Shown: positions 8,161 to 15,860, counted from the first letter of the stretch. The stretch: DNA of 64,000 nt from Aeromicrobium sp. IC_218 (GCF_004336805.1 NZ_SJXM01000003.1:62001-126000); one strand, 5' to 3'. Notes: generated from the sequence alone by a model not told the origin. A program made the numbers and translations.

Positions 8161-9542
8161 GCCGCCACCTCCTCGCGGAACACGGCCATCTGCGTCGGTG
8201 CCCCGTGCTGCGGGTGCTCCTCGCCGACCGGCAGCAGCTCGACGGTGTAGCCGTAGGTGGTGGCGACGCCGTCGGCCCAGGCCGCGAGCTCGGCGCGCGT
8301 CCACTCGAACCGGTGGTCGGGGTGACGCATCCCGCCCGGCTCCAGGTTCGGGTAGAGGACGTTGTGCTCGGCGTTCGGCGTCGTGACGACGACGGTGGCC
8401 GGGCGCATGGCGGAGAACACGTTCGCCGTCACGGCCGGGAGACGCTCGGGGTCGACGTGCTCGACCACCTCCATCAGCACCGCGAGGTCGAACCCTCGCA
8501 GCCGGTCGTCCTGGTACTGCAGGGACGACAGCCACAGGTCCAGGCGCGAGGCCTGACGCTCGGTCATCCGGTCGACGTGCAGCCGCTTGGCCGCCGTCGA
8601 GAGCGCGACGTCGCTGACCTCGGCGCCGACGACGTGCTGGACGCCCTGCAGCTCGAGCAGGCGGCGGAGCAGCGCGCCCTGGCCGCAGCCGAGGTCGAGC
8701 ACGGTCGCCGGCCGCAGCCGCTCGACCTGGGCCATGACCGCGTCGTGGCGCACCGCGACCAGCGGACGCTCGGACGCCTCCTCGGCCGGGACATCCGGGC
8801 GGTCGTCCAGCTCCTCCAGGCGGGTGCGAGCGGCGTCGACCATCTCGCGCTGGTGGGCGAGGTACCGGCGGGTGATGAGCTCGCGCTCGGGGTGGGCGGC
8901 GAGCCAGCCCTCGCCGGAGCGGACGAGCTTGTCGACCTCGTCCGGCCCGACCCAGTAGTGCTTGCCGCCGTCCAGCACGGGGACGAGCGTGTACAGGTGG
9001 TTCAGCGCGTCGCGCAGCCGCAGCCGGCCGGTGAGGCGGACGGTCGCGTAGGCGGAGTCACCCCAGGCGGGCACCTCCGGGTCGAGGGCGACGGCCGTGG
9101 CGTCGACCGTCCAGCCGAGCGGCGCGAACATGCGCTCGACGAGGTCGGCTCCGGGCGCGGCGGGCAGCTCGACGGTCAGGTCGAGCGCGGCGTCGACGAG
9201 GTGCGGCCGCGCGTCGCAGCGTCCGCCGAGCGCGGTGCGGAAGACCTTGCCCATCGCCACCGACAGCAGCGACGTCGCCGCGTACGGGCGGTCGTTGACG
9301 TACTGCGCCAGCGAGAAGCCCTCGTGCTGACGACGCCGGCCCCGCACGAGGGCGATCGGGTCGACCTCCAGCACGAGCGCGACGGTGGTCCGCTCGGCCG
9401 AGACCTCGGGGTACAGCACGGTCGCCGTGCCGCCGACGACGTCGAAGGCCTGCACGCGCTCTGGGTGCTTGTGCAGCAGGTAGCCCAGGTCGGAGGCGTC
9501 CTCCAGCACGTCGGAGCGGTCGGCGGTGATGGTCAGCAGCAC
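8157..9542 (-). CDS. hen1: 3' terminal RNA ribose 2'-O-methyltransferase Hen1
   Basis: A 461-residue protein. The N-terminal half is the bacterial-specific ligase-activating domain, opening with MLLTIT and followed by DLGYLLHKHPERVQ. The C-terminal methyltransferase has the SAM motif VLDLGCGQGALL (about 281-292) and the Mn-binding set E358, E361 and H362 (EVVEH) plus H410 (HPDHRFEW). It methylates the 2'-OH at the 3' break end before Pnkp seals it, so the mended RNA resists recutting. The GTG at 9542 is chosen because CAGACT lies 6 nt upstream, as in the leaderless starts elsewhere here, and because family proteins begin MLLTI. The GTG at 9548 is the alternative. Confidence 0.95.
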   Translation of the reverse strand: MLLTITADRSDVLEDASDLGYLLHKHPERVQAFDVVGGTATVLYPEVSAERTTVALVLEVDPIALVRGRRRQHEGFSLAQYVNDRPYAATSLLSVAMGKVFRTALGGRCDARPHLVDAALDLTVELPAAPGADLVERMFAPLGWTVDATAVALDPEVPAWGDSAYATVRLTGRLRLRDALNHLYTLVPVLDGGKHYWVGPDEVDKLVRSGEGWLAAHPERELITRRYLAHQREMVDAARTRLEELDDRPDVPAEEASERPLVAVRHDAVMAQVERLRPATVLDLGCGQGALLRRLLELQGVQHVVGAEVSDVALSTAAKRLHVDRMTERQASRLDLWLSSLQYQDDRLRGFDLAVLMEVVEHVDPERLPAVTANVFSAMRPATVVVTTPNAEHNVLYPNLEPGGMRHPDHRFEWTRAELAAWADGVATTYGYTVELLPVGEEHPQHGAPTQMAVFREEVAA

Positions 9543-9599
9543 CGGCACAGTCTGTCAGCCGCCCGCCGCCCGCACCTCCGGTTCCCGAGTCGGTCGACG

Positions 9600-9639
9600 C
9601 ACGAGGGCCCCGGGACCGTGCGGTCCCGGGGCCCTCGTG
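9600..9639 (-). terminator. Hairpin terminator between the hydroxyacyl-CoA dehydrogenase gene and hen1
   Basis: A perfect 18-bp stem (9600-9617 with 9622-9639) and a GTGC loop lie 9 nt beyond the stop of the dehydrogenase gene. The stem is identical to the one at 625-666. It insulates the hen1 promoter from upstream transcription. Confidence 0.85.
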
Positions 9640-9648
9640 GCGCGTCGG

Positions 9649-10500
9649 TCAGGCGGTGTAGTCGTAGAAGCCCTTGCCGGTGGCGATGCCCATGCGGCCC
9701 TGGTCGATGTACTCACGCTTGATCTTCTCGGCGAAGGCACGCTTGCCGGGGTCGTCGCTGTTCACGTTCAGGTTGTAGGGCGTCTCCATGCCCACGACGT
9801 CGAAGATCTGGAACGGGCCGGCCGGCGCACCGGTCGCCTTGCGCCAGGTGAGGTCGATCGTCTCGATGTCCGCGACACCGCGCACCCACAGGTCGGCCGC
9901 GGCGCTGAGCAGCGGGACGAGCAGCGAGTTGAGCACGTAGCCCGGCTGCTCCTTGAGCACGCGGATCGCCAGCATGCCGATCTCCTCGGCGAACGTGGCG
10001 ACGGCGTCGAAGGCGTCCTGGTCGGTGCCCGCGTGGCCCATGACCTCGCCGGTGTTGTTCTTCCAGATCTCGTTGGCGAAGTGCAGCGCCAGGAAGCGTC
10101 CGGGACGTCCGGTCGAGTCGGCGATGTCGCTGGGCAGCAGGGTGGAGGAGTTGGTGGCGAAGATCGTCTTCTCCGGCGCGACCTCGGCGACCTTGGCCCA
10201 GGTCTGTCGCTTGATCTCGAGCACCTCGGGCACGGCCTCGATGACGAGGTCGGCGTCGCGCAGCGCGTCGGCCAGGTCGCTCGTCGCGCGGATGCGTCCG
10301 ATCGCGGCGTCGACCTTCTCGTCGGTGGCGTCGGGCAGGTCGGCCAGGTAGCGGGCGCGCAGGTACTCCCAGCGCGCGGGCAGCTTGGCCAGGGCGTCGT
10401 CGCTGAGGTCGTAGGCCACGACGTCCTTCCCGTGGTACGCGGCCTGGAGGATGATCTGCGACCCGAGCACGCCGGTGCCGAGCACGGTGAGGTTCTGCAT
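9649..10500 (-). CDS. 3-hydroxyacyl-CoA dehydrogenase (3-hydroxybutyryl-CoA dehydrogenase type)
   Basis: A 283-residue NAD(P)-dependent dehydrogenase. The N-terminal Rossmann fold carries GTGVLGSQI at residues 8-16, and an acidic residue after the second strand (YDLSDD) favours NAD. The family EAVPE and ATNSSTLLPSDIA segments are present. The substrate-binding helical C-terminal domain includes the HFANEIWKNNTGEV segment, replacing the usual HFFNP, and PGYVLNSLLVPLL. It should oxidise (3S)-3-hydroxyacyl-CoA to the ketoacyl-CoA. The HFANEI variant belongs to a stand-alone clade, so the exact acyl substrate is uncertain. Start: AGGAAGGA lies about 8 nt before the ATG. It is monocistronic, with a terminator behind it. 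Confidence 0.85.
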   Translation of the reverse strand: MQNLTVLGTGVLGSQIILQAAYHGKDVVAYDLSDDALAKLPARWEYLRARYLADLPDATDEKVDAAIGRIRATSDLADALRDADLVIEAVPEVLEIKRQTWAKVAEVAPEKTIFATNSSTLLPSDIADSTGRPGRFLALHFANEIWKNNTGEVMGHAGTDQDAFDAVATFAEEIGMLAIRVLKEQPGYVLNSLLVPLLSAAADLWVRGVADIETIDLTWRKATGAPAGPFQIFDVVGMETPYNLNVNSDDPGKRAFAEKIKREYIDQGRMGIATGKGFYDYTA

Positions 10501-10657
10501 GAGGTGTCCTTCCTGAAGCGGACGTCGCCAGGACAGGCGGCTACTAGGTGCAGCGCGCGACCATCGCCGGTTGTTCCGCATGTGAGCCACGAGACGCGTG
10601 GCGAGTAGCCGCCGCCGCGTCGGGTATCCCTCGTCCGACCGACGACGAGGAGCAGTC

Positions 10658-10873
10658 ATGACCCAGGAGTTCAAGAAGGGCGACCACGTGACGTGGAAGA
10701 GCCACGGCGGCGAGGCCGAGGGCGAGGTCGTCCGCAAGATCACCTCCGACACCGAGGCCGGGGGACGCACCGTCCGGGCCAGCCAGGACGAGCCGCAGTA
10801 CCTCGTGCGCAGCGAGAAGAGCGGGGGCGAGGCCGTGCACAAGCCCGACGCGCTCACCCGGAAGAAGGGCTGA
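10658..10873 (+). CDS. DUF2945 (hypervirulence-associated, tudor-like) small protein
   Basis: A 71-residue protein matching DUF2945 (HVA1, tudor-like fold). It opens with FKKGDHVTWKSHGGEAEGEVVRKITS and then has YLVRSEKSGGEAVHKPDALT. The fold is a small SH3/tudor-type barrel of unknown biochemical role, often found near stress genes. Start: GAGGAG at 10647-10652, 5 nt before the ATG. It is divergent from the dehydrogenase gene, and the DUF3140 gene starts 5 nt after its stop, so the two are co-translated. The DUF2945/DUF3140 pairing recurs in actinobacteria. Confidence 0.85.
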   Translation: MTQEFKKGDHVTWKSHGGEAEGEVVRKITSDTEAGGRTVRASQDEPQYLVRSEKSGGEAVHKPDALTRKKG

Positions 10874-10877
10874 CCCG

Positions 10878-11216
10878 GTGGCGCAGACGGACGACGCCGT
10901 CGCCGACGTCTGGGACGAGTGGCAGGACGCGGTCAACATGACCGCGAAGCAGGTCGAGGACTTCCTCGCCACGGACGAGTCGAAGTCGGTCGGCGACAAG
11001 GGTTCGGGCGGCGAGTCGACCGGCCACCGGTCCGGTCGCCGCATCGTGGAGATCCTGCGGACGAACAAGACGGAGCTGACGGCCGACGACGCGACCCACA
11101 TGCGCAAGGTGGTCGGCTACGTCCACCGGCACCTGGCCCAGCGGCCGACGGGGGACGTCACCGACACCGACTGGCGCTACTCGCTCATGAACTGGGGCCA
11201 CGACCCCACGACGTAG
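10878..11216 (+). CDS. DUF3140 domain protein
   Basis: A 112-residue helical protein with the DUF3140 signature: EWQDAVNMTAKQVEDFLATD, then ESKSVGDKG, then a GHRSGRRIVEIL core and a C-terminal RYSLMNWGHDP. Function is unknown; the family is thought to be DNA-binding, but nothing in the sequence proves it. It starts with GTG, and the end of the DUF2945 gene (GAAGAAGGG) provides the upstream purine-rich tract. It forms an operon with DUF2945 and converges on the GH16-type gene, with 4 nt between stops. Confidence 0.82.
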   Translation: MAQTDDAVADVWDEWQDAVNMTAKQVEDFLATDESKSVGDKGSGGESTGHRSGRRIVEILRTNKTELTADDATHMRKVVGYVHRHLAQRPTGDVTDTDWRYSLMNWGHDPTT

Positions 11217-11220
11217 CCGC

Positions 11221-11994
11221 CTAGACGTAGGTACGCACGTGGTCGACGAGCAGACGGGGCACGAACCCGTCGGCCCGGTCGACCGCGAAGTCGAAGACCG
11301 CGACCATCAGCTGCATCGGGTACGTCGGGGGAGCGGACGTCTCGCGCACGACCTGCCCGTCGACCGCGAAGACCGCGCGGCCCCGCGTCCAGTCGACGGC
11401 GTAGTCGTGCGACTCGCGGACGTCGATCGGCACCGGCACCGCGGCGAAGTCCTCGGTGACCGTGGGGTCGCGGAAGGCGTGCACCCCGGCGCCGACGTCG
11501 GCGCTGTCCGGCGTCACCGTGCGGCCGAAGACCTCGGCGACGCAGATCTCGGCACTGCGGCGGGGCTGGTCCTCGAGGCCGACGAGCCAGAAGGCGGCCA
11601 TGCTGTCGGCGTCTAGCTCCATGCGCGCCCGCACCTCCAGGCGGCCACCGGCGACGGCGTGCCCGACGAACGTCCGCTGCTCCTCGCGGACGAGCAGGCC
11701 GTCGCGGTACGGCTGCTGGCCGCGCGTGCTGCCGGCCGGCCCGGACAGGTTGCCGCTCTGGACGCCCGAGACCCGCAGCAGCGGCGTGTGGTCGTCGGCG
11801 CACCACGGCGCCTGCGCGGGCGGGATGCTCAGCTCGAGGTGCGAGCCGGTCACCGCGAACGTCGCCCGGCTCTGCTCCAGCGACGACCACGCGGGCAGGT
11901 AGTGCGGCAGCCACACGGTCTCGTCGAGCGTGTCGCCGTCGAAGCCCTCGTCCAGGACGAGGCGGGACGGGTCGGGTCGGTCCAGCTGCACCAC
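11221..11994 (-). CDS. GH16-fold (concanavalin-like) glycosidase-related protein with altered active site
   Basis: A protein of about 257 residues with the jelly-roll layout of glycoside hydrolase family 16. It begins LVLDEGFDGDTLDETVWLPHYL, continues to a strand with GGRLEVRARM, and then has MAAFWLVGLEDQPRRSAEICVAEVFG. In active family members that last position reads E-[IL]-D-x-x-E; here it is E-I-C-V-A-E. Both glutamates remain and the helping Asp is Cys. There is no signal peptide, so it appears cytoplasmic. The GTG at 11994 follows GGAGGAGG by about 6 nt. It could be a weak hydrolase, a carbohydrate-binding protein or an enzyme with altered specificity. Confidence 0.7.
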   Translation of the reverse strand: MVQLDRPDPSRLVLDEGFDGDTLDETVWLPHYLPAWSSLEQSRATFAVTGSHLELSIPPAQAPWCADDHTPLLRVSGVQSGNLSGPAGSTRGQQPYRDGLLVREEQRTFVGHAVAGGRLEVRARMELDADSMAAFWLVGLEDQPRRSAEICVAEVFGRTVTPDSADVGAGVHAFRDPTVTEDFAAVPVPIDVRESHDYAVDWTRGRAVFAVDGQVVRETSAPPTYPMQLMVAVFDFAVDRADGFVPRLLVDHVRTYV

Positions 11995-12110
11995 GCGTCC
12001 TCCTCCGGACGTGACGGGACGGGCGCCCGCCGCGGGCAAGGTACCGCCGGCCCGCCCGCAGACGCATCCCCCGGGACCGGGGGATGGGGCGATGCCTGAC
12101 CGCGCGGCGG

Positions 12111-12587
12111 CTAGTGGTCGGCCGGCCGGATGCGCAGGCGCTCGGCGATGCGTGCCAGGGCGGCGCGGTCCTCGGGCGGGAGCGGGTCCAGCACGTGCTC
12201 CCGGACGGCCCGCACGTGGGTGGGGGCCGCGGCCACGACCACCTCGTACCCGGCATCGGTGAGCGCGGCGACGGTGTACCGGCCGTCCGCGGGGTCGGGG
12301 TACCGCTCGGCCCAGCCCTTCTGCTCGAACCGCTTGAGGACGTTCGACAGCCGCGACAGCGAGCCGTTGGTCAGGTAGGCCAGCTCGCTCATCCGGAGTC
12401 GGCGGTCGGGCGCCTCGGAGATGGCGCTCAACGACATGTAGTCGAACAGGGTCAGTCCGAAGTCGCGCAGGGGCGCCTCCAGGCGCCCGGGCATCAGCAG
12501 GGCGATCGAGATGAGTCCCGTCCACGCCGCCTTCTCCTCGGCGTCGAGCCAGGCGACGGGCTCGTCGGCGCGGGAGTCGTCGGTCAT
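12111..12587 (-). CDS. MarR family transcriptional regulator (divergent from RidA)
   Basis: A 158-residue MarR protein. Its HTH is around residues 68-92 (RMSELAYLTNGSLSRLSNVLKRF) and the wing holds the D-P-A-D-G-R motif (YPDPADGRYTVAALT). It begins at an ATG that lacks a Shine-Dalgarno but has TAGCAT exactly 6 nt upstream, so its mRNA is probably leaderless. It shares an 82-bp control region with the RidA-like gene, which holds tandem TTCA-N4-TGAA boxes. Autorepression and control of the neighbour are the likely arrangement. The inducer is unknown. Confidence 0.88.
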   Translation of the reverse strand: MTDDSRADEPVAWLDAEEKAAWTGLISIALLMPGRLEAPLRDFGLTLFDYMSLSAISEAPDRRLRMSELAYLTNGSLSRLSNVLKRFEQKGWAERYPDPADGRYTVAALTDAGYEVVVAAAPTHVRAVREHVLDPLPPEDRAALARIAERLRIRPADH

Positions 12588-12593
12588 GAGCGC

Positions 12594-12650
12594 ATGCTAG
12601 CGGCGCGACTTGAGTTCACGCGTGAAGTGAACTAGGTTCAAGCGTGAAGT
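12594..12650. promoter_or_regulatory. Divergent promoters with tandem MarR-type operator boxes
   Basis: For the RidA gene, TTGAGT (12610-12615), a 17-bp spacer and TAGGTT (12633-12638) form a good promoter, with initiation near 12645. The perfect palindrome TTCACGCGTGAA (12615-12626) and the near copy TTCAAGCGTGAA (12637-12648) start 22 bp apart, two helical turns. They overlap the -35/spacer and the -10/start. On the other strand TAGCAT (12599-12594) serves the MarR gene. Confidence 0.7.
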
Positions 12651-12669
12651 CAAACGAGAGGAACTCCCC

Positions 12670-13074
12670 ATGAGCATCGACCTGATCGACCCCCCGGGCC
12701 TGCCCCGGATCCCGCTGTACCGCCAGGTGTCCGTGGCCACCGGCTCACGCCTCGTCCACGTCGCCGGCCAGGTCGGATGGGATGCCGACGGCGCGACCAT
12801 GGGCACGGACCTCGCCGCCCAGCTGGAGCAGTGCTACGTCAACGTCGCGACCGCCCTCGAGGGAGCCGGAGGCTCGTGGGACGACGTCGTCGACCTGACG
12901 GTCTTCGTCGTGGACTGGCGCCCCGAGCGGATGCCCGAGCTGGTCGACGGGATGGAGCGGGCGTTCGCCCGGCTGGGGAAGCGGTTCGTGCCGCCGGCGG
13001 CGATGGTCGGTGTCGCCGCGCTGGACGTCCCCGAGCACCTGGTCGAGCTCAAGGTCGTCGCCGTCCTCGACTGA
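12670..13074 (+). CDS. Rid (YjgF/YER057c/UK114) family protein lacking the catalytic arginine
   Basis: A 134-residue RidA-fold trimer-forming protein. Recognisable parts are VHVAGQVGWDADG, a QLEQCYVNVATALEGAGGSWDDVV helix-strand unit and the C-terminal ELKVVAVLD strand. True RidA deaminates reactive 2-aminoacrylate and related imines using an Arg in the P-A-R-x-x-V motif; here that segment reads PPAAMVGVAAL, so the Arg is replaced by Ala. It therefore probably belongs to a non-deaminase Rid subgroup. Start: AGAGGA about 7 nt before the ATG. Divergent control with a MarR regulator suggests induction by a specific metabolite. Confidence 0.82.
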   Translation: MSIDLIDPPGLPRIPLYRQVSVATGSRLVHVAGQVGWDADGATMGTDLAAQLEQCYVNVATALEGAGGSWDDVVDLTVFVVDWRPERMPELVDGMERAFARLGKRFVPPAAMVGVAALDVPEHLVELKVVAVLD

Positions 13075-13128
13075 TCGCCCCGGTCGCGACCGTGCCGGCG
13101 AGAGCCCGGACGGCGGTACGGTCGCGGC

Positions 13129-13470
13129 ATGAGCGAGGACTGGAGGAGTGGGCTGGTCGACCGCCTGCGTGGCCTGGTGCGGTCGGCCGACCCGGACGTG
13201 GTGGAGGACGTGAAGTGGCGCAAGCCGTCGAACCCCGACGGTGTGCCGACGTTCTCGTGCGACGGGCTGCTGTGCACGGTCGAGACGTACAAGGACAAGG
13301 TGAAGGTGACGATGGCGCGCGGCGCGTCGCTGCCCGACCCGGCCGGCCTGTTCAACGCGAGCCTGGACGCCGGCACCCGGCGGGCGATCGACCTGCGCCA
13401 GGGCGACGAGCTCGACGAGCAGGCCTTCGTGGCGCTCGTGCGCGAGGCGATCGACCTCAACCGCCCCTGA
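13129..13470 (+). CDS. DUF1801 domain protein
   Basis: A 113-residue protein with the DUF1801 layout: EDVKWRKPSNPDGVPTFSCDG, then LLCTVETYKDKVKVTMARGASLPDP, and a closing EAFVALVREAIDLN-type helix. The W-x-x-P segment after VKW is the family hallmark. The fold resembles the frataxin/YdhG group and its biochemical function is not established. Translation looks leaderless: TACGGT (13117-13122) lies 6 nt before the ATG, and there is no Shine-Dalgarno. It converges on the first VOC gene. Confidence 0.8.
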   Translation: MSEDWRSGLVDRLRGLVRSADPDVVEDVKWRKPSNPDGVPTFSCDGLLCTVETYKDKVKVTMARGASLPDPAGLFNASLDAGTRRAIDLRQGDELDEQAFVALVREAIDLNRP

Positions 13471-13475
13471 CGCCG

Positions 13476-13937
13476 TCAGTCGAGGCAGAACTCGTTGCCC
13501 TCGGGGTCGGCCATGACCAGGTGCCCGGCACTCATCGGCGGCTCGGGGTCGAACCGGGCCAGCCGAGTCGCGCCCAGGCCGGCCAGCCGCTCGGCCTCCG
13601 CCTCGAGCGCCGCCATGCGCTCGTCGCCCTGCAGGCCCGGCGCGGCGCGGACGTCGAGGTGGACGCGGTTCTTGCCGGCCTTGGCCTCGGGCACCTGCTG
13701 GAAGAACACCCGGGGCCCGGCACCGTCCGGGTCCTCGATCGCGGAGCGTGTGTTGCGCTGCTCGGGCGGCACGCCGAGCGAGGCGAGGAACCCGTCCCAC
13801 GCGTCGAGCGGGTCGGTGCCGTCGGGCACCGGGACGCCCGGCGGGCCGGGGTGGACGTACCCGAGCACGTCGCGCCAGAAGGTGGACAGGGCGCGCGGGT
13901 CGTGCGCGCCGAACGTGACCTGCAGCTGACGACTCAT
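13476..13937 (-). CDS. VOC superfamily (glyoxalase-like) protein
   Basis: A 153-residue vicinal-oxygen-chelate protein of the Glyoxalase_6 type. It shows the two beta-alpha-beta-beta-beta units: QVTFGAHDPRALSTFWRDVLGY at the start, NRVHLDVRAA in the middle and HLVMADPEGNEFCLD at the end. The candidate metal ligands are His and Glu of the HLDV and GNEF strands. Many close relatives bind hydrophobic drugs or have no assigned substrate. The ATG at 13937 has GAGGAGG about 5 nt upstream; an in-frame upstream extension is rejected. The next VOC gene lies upstream on the same strand. Confidence 0.82.
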   Translation of the reverse strand: MSRQLQVTFGAHDPRALSTFWRDVLGYVHPGPPGVPVPDGTDPLDAWDGFLASLGVPPEQRNTRSAIEDPDGAGPRVFFQQVPEAKAGKNRVHLDVRAAPGLQGDERMAALEAEAERLAGLGATRLARFDPEPPMSAGHLVMADPEGNEFCLD

Positions 13938-13995
13938 GGTGCCTCCTCGGATGGTGGACGCCTCCATCGTGCGTCCGGCCACCGACAGCGACGGG

Positions 13996-14385
13996 TCACG
14001 ACGACGCGTTCTCCCACAGCCCGATCAGGTTGCCCTCGGGATCGGTGAAGTACGCGGCGAAGCCCATGTCACCGACCGGCGTCCGGGCGCCGACCGCCTT
14101 CCCGCCCGCCGCCTCGATGCGCTGGAGGGTCGCGTCGATGTCGGGCACGTCCACGACGACGTTCGGGCCGGTCCCGGGAAAGTCGGCGGTGCGCTCGAAC
14201 ATGCCGCCGTTGATGAAGCCCGGCTCCGTCGGCCCGGACGCGCCGTCGGTCGGTCCGGTCTGCAGCAGGGTGTAGCCCATGCCGGGCATGTGCTCGGTGT
14301 GCCAGCCGAAGATCTCGGCGTAGAACGCGCGGGCGCGGTCGCCGTCGTCGAACGGGATCTCGAAGTGGACGACTCTTCCGGACAT
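13996..14385 (-). CDS. VOC family protein (glyoxalase/bleomycin resistance-like)
   Basis: A 129-residue VOC protein. It has VVHFEIPFDDGDRARAFYAEIFGW at the N terminus, NVVVDVPDIDATLQRIEAAGGK in the middle and AAYFTDPEGNLIGLWE at the end. This matches the actinobacterial subgroup annotated as glyoxalase/bleomycin resistance/extradiol dioxygenase. The chemistry is unassigned. AGGAGG lies about 6 nt before the ATG. Together with the neighbouring VOC gene it forms a same-strand pair 58 nt apart, but the two share little sequence and so are not a recent duplication. Confidence 0.82.
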   Translation of the reverse strand: MSGRVVHFEIPFDDGDRARAFYAEIFGWHTEHMPGMGYTLLQTGPTDGASGPTEPGFINGGMFERTADFPGTGPNVVVDVPDIDATLQRIEAAGGKAVGARTPVGDMGFAAYFTDPEGNLIGLWENASS

Positions 14386-14507
14386 CGTGACCTCCTGGAG
14401 CGTGTGTCTCCAGTGAACGACCGGCTGGACGGAGCCGTCAACGACCGTGGCGGACGGTCGGCGGTGTCCGCCGTCCGTCCGACACGTCGTTCAGCGCGCC
14501 GCGCGGC

Positions 14508-15785
14508 TCACGGGTAGAGGCCGCGCAGGCGGTGCGCCTCGGCGACCCGGCGCACGGCCAGGCAGGTGGCCGCGGTCCGCAGCGTCACGCCGCGCTCGGC
14601 CGACTCGGCCACGACGTCCGACCACGCCGACGTCATGCGCTGGGCGAGACGGTCCTCGACCTCCTCCTGGCTCCACCAGTAGGCCTGGTTCGCCTGCACC
14701 CACTCGAAGTACGACACGACCACGCCGCCGGCGTTGGCCAGGATGTCGGGCACCACGGTCACCCCGCGGGCCGCCAGCACGGCGTCGGCGTCCTGGGTCG
14801 TGGGCCCGTTGGCGCCCTCGACCACGACGCGCGCCCGCACCAGGTCGGCGTTGCCCGCGTGCAGGACGCCCTCGACGGCGGCCGGGACGAGCAGGTCGAC
14901 GTCGGCGGTCAGCACGTCCGCGCCGTCCACGGCGTGCCCGCCGGCGAAGCCGACGACCGAGCCGGTCGCGTCGACGTGCGCCTCGAGCGCCGGGACGTCG
15001 AGGCCGTCGTCGTTCGCGACGCCGCCGTACTGGTCGCTGACGGCGAGCACGCGGACGCCGGCCTCGGCCAGGAACCGGGCGGCGCCGCGGCCGACCTTGC
15101 CGAAGCCCTGCACCGCGGCGGTGCACGCGGCCGGGTCGAGCCCGACGTGGCGCAGCGCGGCGAGCGAGACGTGGACGACGCCGCGCGAGGTGGCGCTCGG
15201 ACGTCCGAGCGAGCCGCCCAGGCTGGCCGGCTTGCCGGTCACGACGCCCAGGACGGTGTGCCCGGCGGCCACCGAGAAGGTGTCCATCATCCAGGCCATG
15301 ACCTCCTCGTCGGTGCCGATGTCCGGCGCGGGGATGTCCTTGGCCGGCCCGATGAGCGGCATGATCTCGGACGTGTAGCGCCGGGTCACCCGCTCCAGCT
15401 CGGCGCGCGAGTAGTTGCGCGGGTCGATCGTGACGCCGCCCTTGGCGCCGCCGTAGGGCACGTCCAGCAGGGCGCACTTCCAGGTCATCCACATCGCCAG
15501 GGCACGCACCTCGTCCAGGTCGACGTCCGGGCTGAAGCGCAGGCCGCCCTTCGCGGGCCCCCGGGACAGGTTGTGCTGCACGCGGTGGCCGGTGAGCACC
15601 TCGATCGTCCCGTCGTCGCGGCGCAGCGGGATGCTCACCGTCACCTCGCGCCGCGGCACGGCGAGCATGTCGATCAGACCCGGCTCGAAGCCGAGGATCT
15701 GCGCCGCCTCCGCGAGCTGCGAGCGCGCGTCGTCGAGCGGGTTGTGCTGGGTGGCCTCGCGGGAACCGTCCGCGGTCGTGGTCAT
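14508..15785 (-). CDS. Glutamate dehydrogenase (Glu/Leu/Phe/Val dehydrogenase family)
   Basis: A 425-residue enzyme that interconverts glutamate with 2-oxoglutarate and ammonium. Lys79, Lys103 and the catalytic Lys115 are in the expected GPAKGGLRF, MTWKCALLDVPYGGAKGGV context. The C-terminal Rossmann domain has the QGFGKVGRGAARF nucleotide loop, followed after the next strand by SDQYG. Length and the PYGGAKGG motif fit small hexameric, probably NAD-dependent, glutamate dehydrogenases. Start: GAGGAGG about 7 nt before the ATG. A 17-bp palindrome lies about 76 nt upstream. It is divergent from a DUF3253 gene and complements the glutamine synthetase encoded at 45-46.6 kb. Confidence 0.92.
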   Translation of the reverse strand: MTTTADGSREATQHNPLDDARSQLAEAAQILGFEPGLIDMLAVPRREVTVSIPLRRDDGTIEVLTGHRVQHNLSRGPAKGGLRFSPDVDLDEVRALAMWMTWKCALLDVPYGGAKGGVTIDPRNYSRAELERVTRRYTSEIMPLIGPAKDIPAPDIGTDEEVMAWMMDTFSVAAGHTVLGVVTGKPASLGGSLGRPSATSRGVVHVSLAALRHVGLDPAACTAAVQGFGKVGRGAARFLAEAGVRVLAVSDQYGGVANDDGLDVPALEAHVDATGSVVGFAGGHAVDGADVLTADVDLLVPAAVEGVLHAGNADLVRARVVVEGANGPTTQDADAVLAARGVTVVPDILANAGGVVVSYFEWVQANQAYWWSQEEVEDRLAQRMTSAWSDVVAESAERGVTLRTAATCLAVRRVAEAHRLRGLYP

Positions 15786-15860
15786 GGGGACCTCCTCGTC
15801 CTCGCGAGCCAGTCTGGAAGCCGCGGCCCATGCTGTCCAATACCTGTTCCGGCTGGCTCC

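Noticed and set aside
8161..8535. Upstream extension of pnkp
   Set aside because: It runs through hen1 in another frame; the ATG at 8160 overlaps the hen1 stop and starts the known kinase domain.
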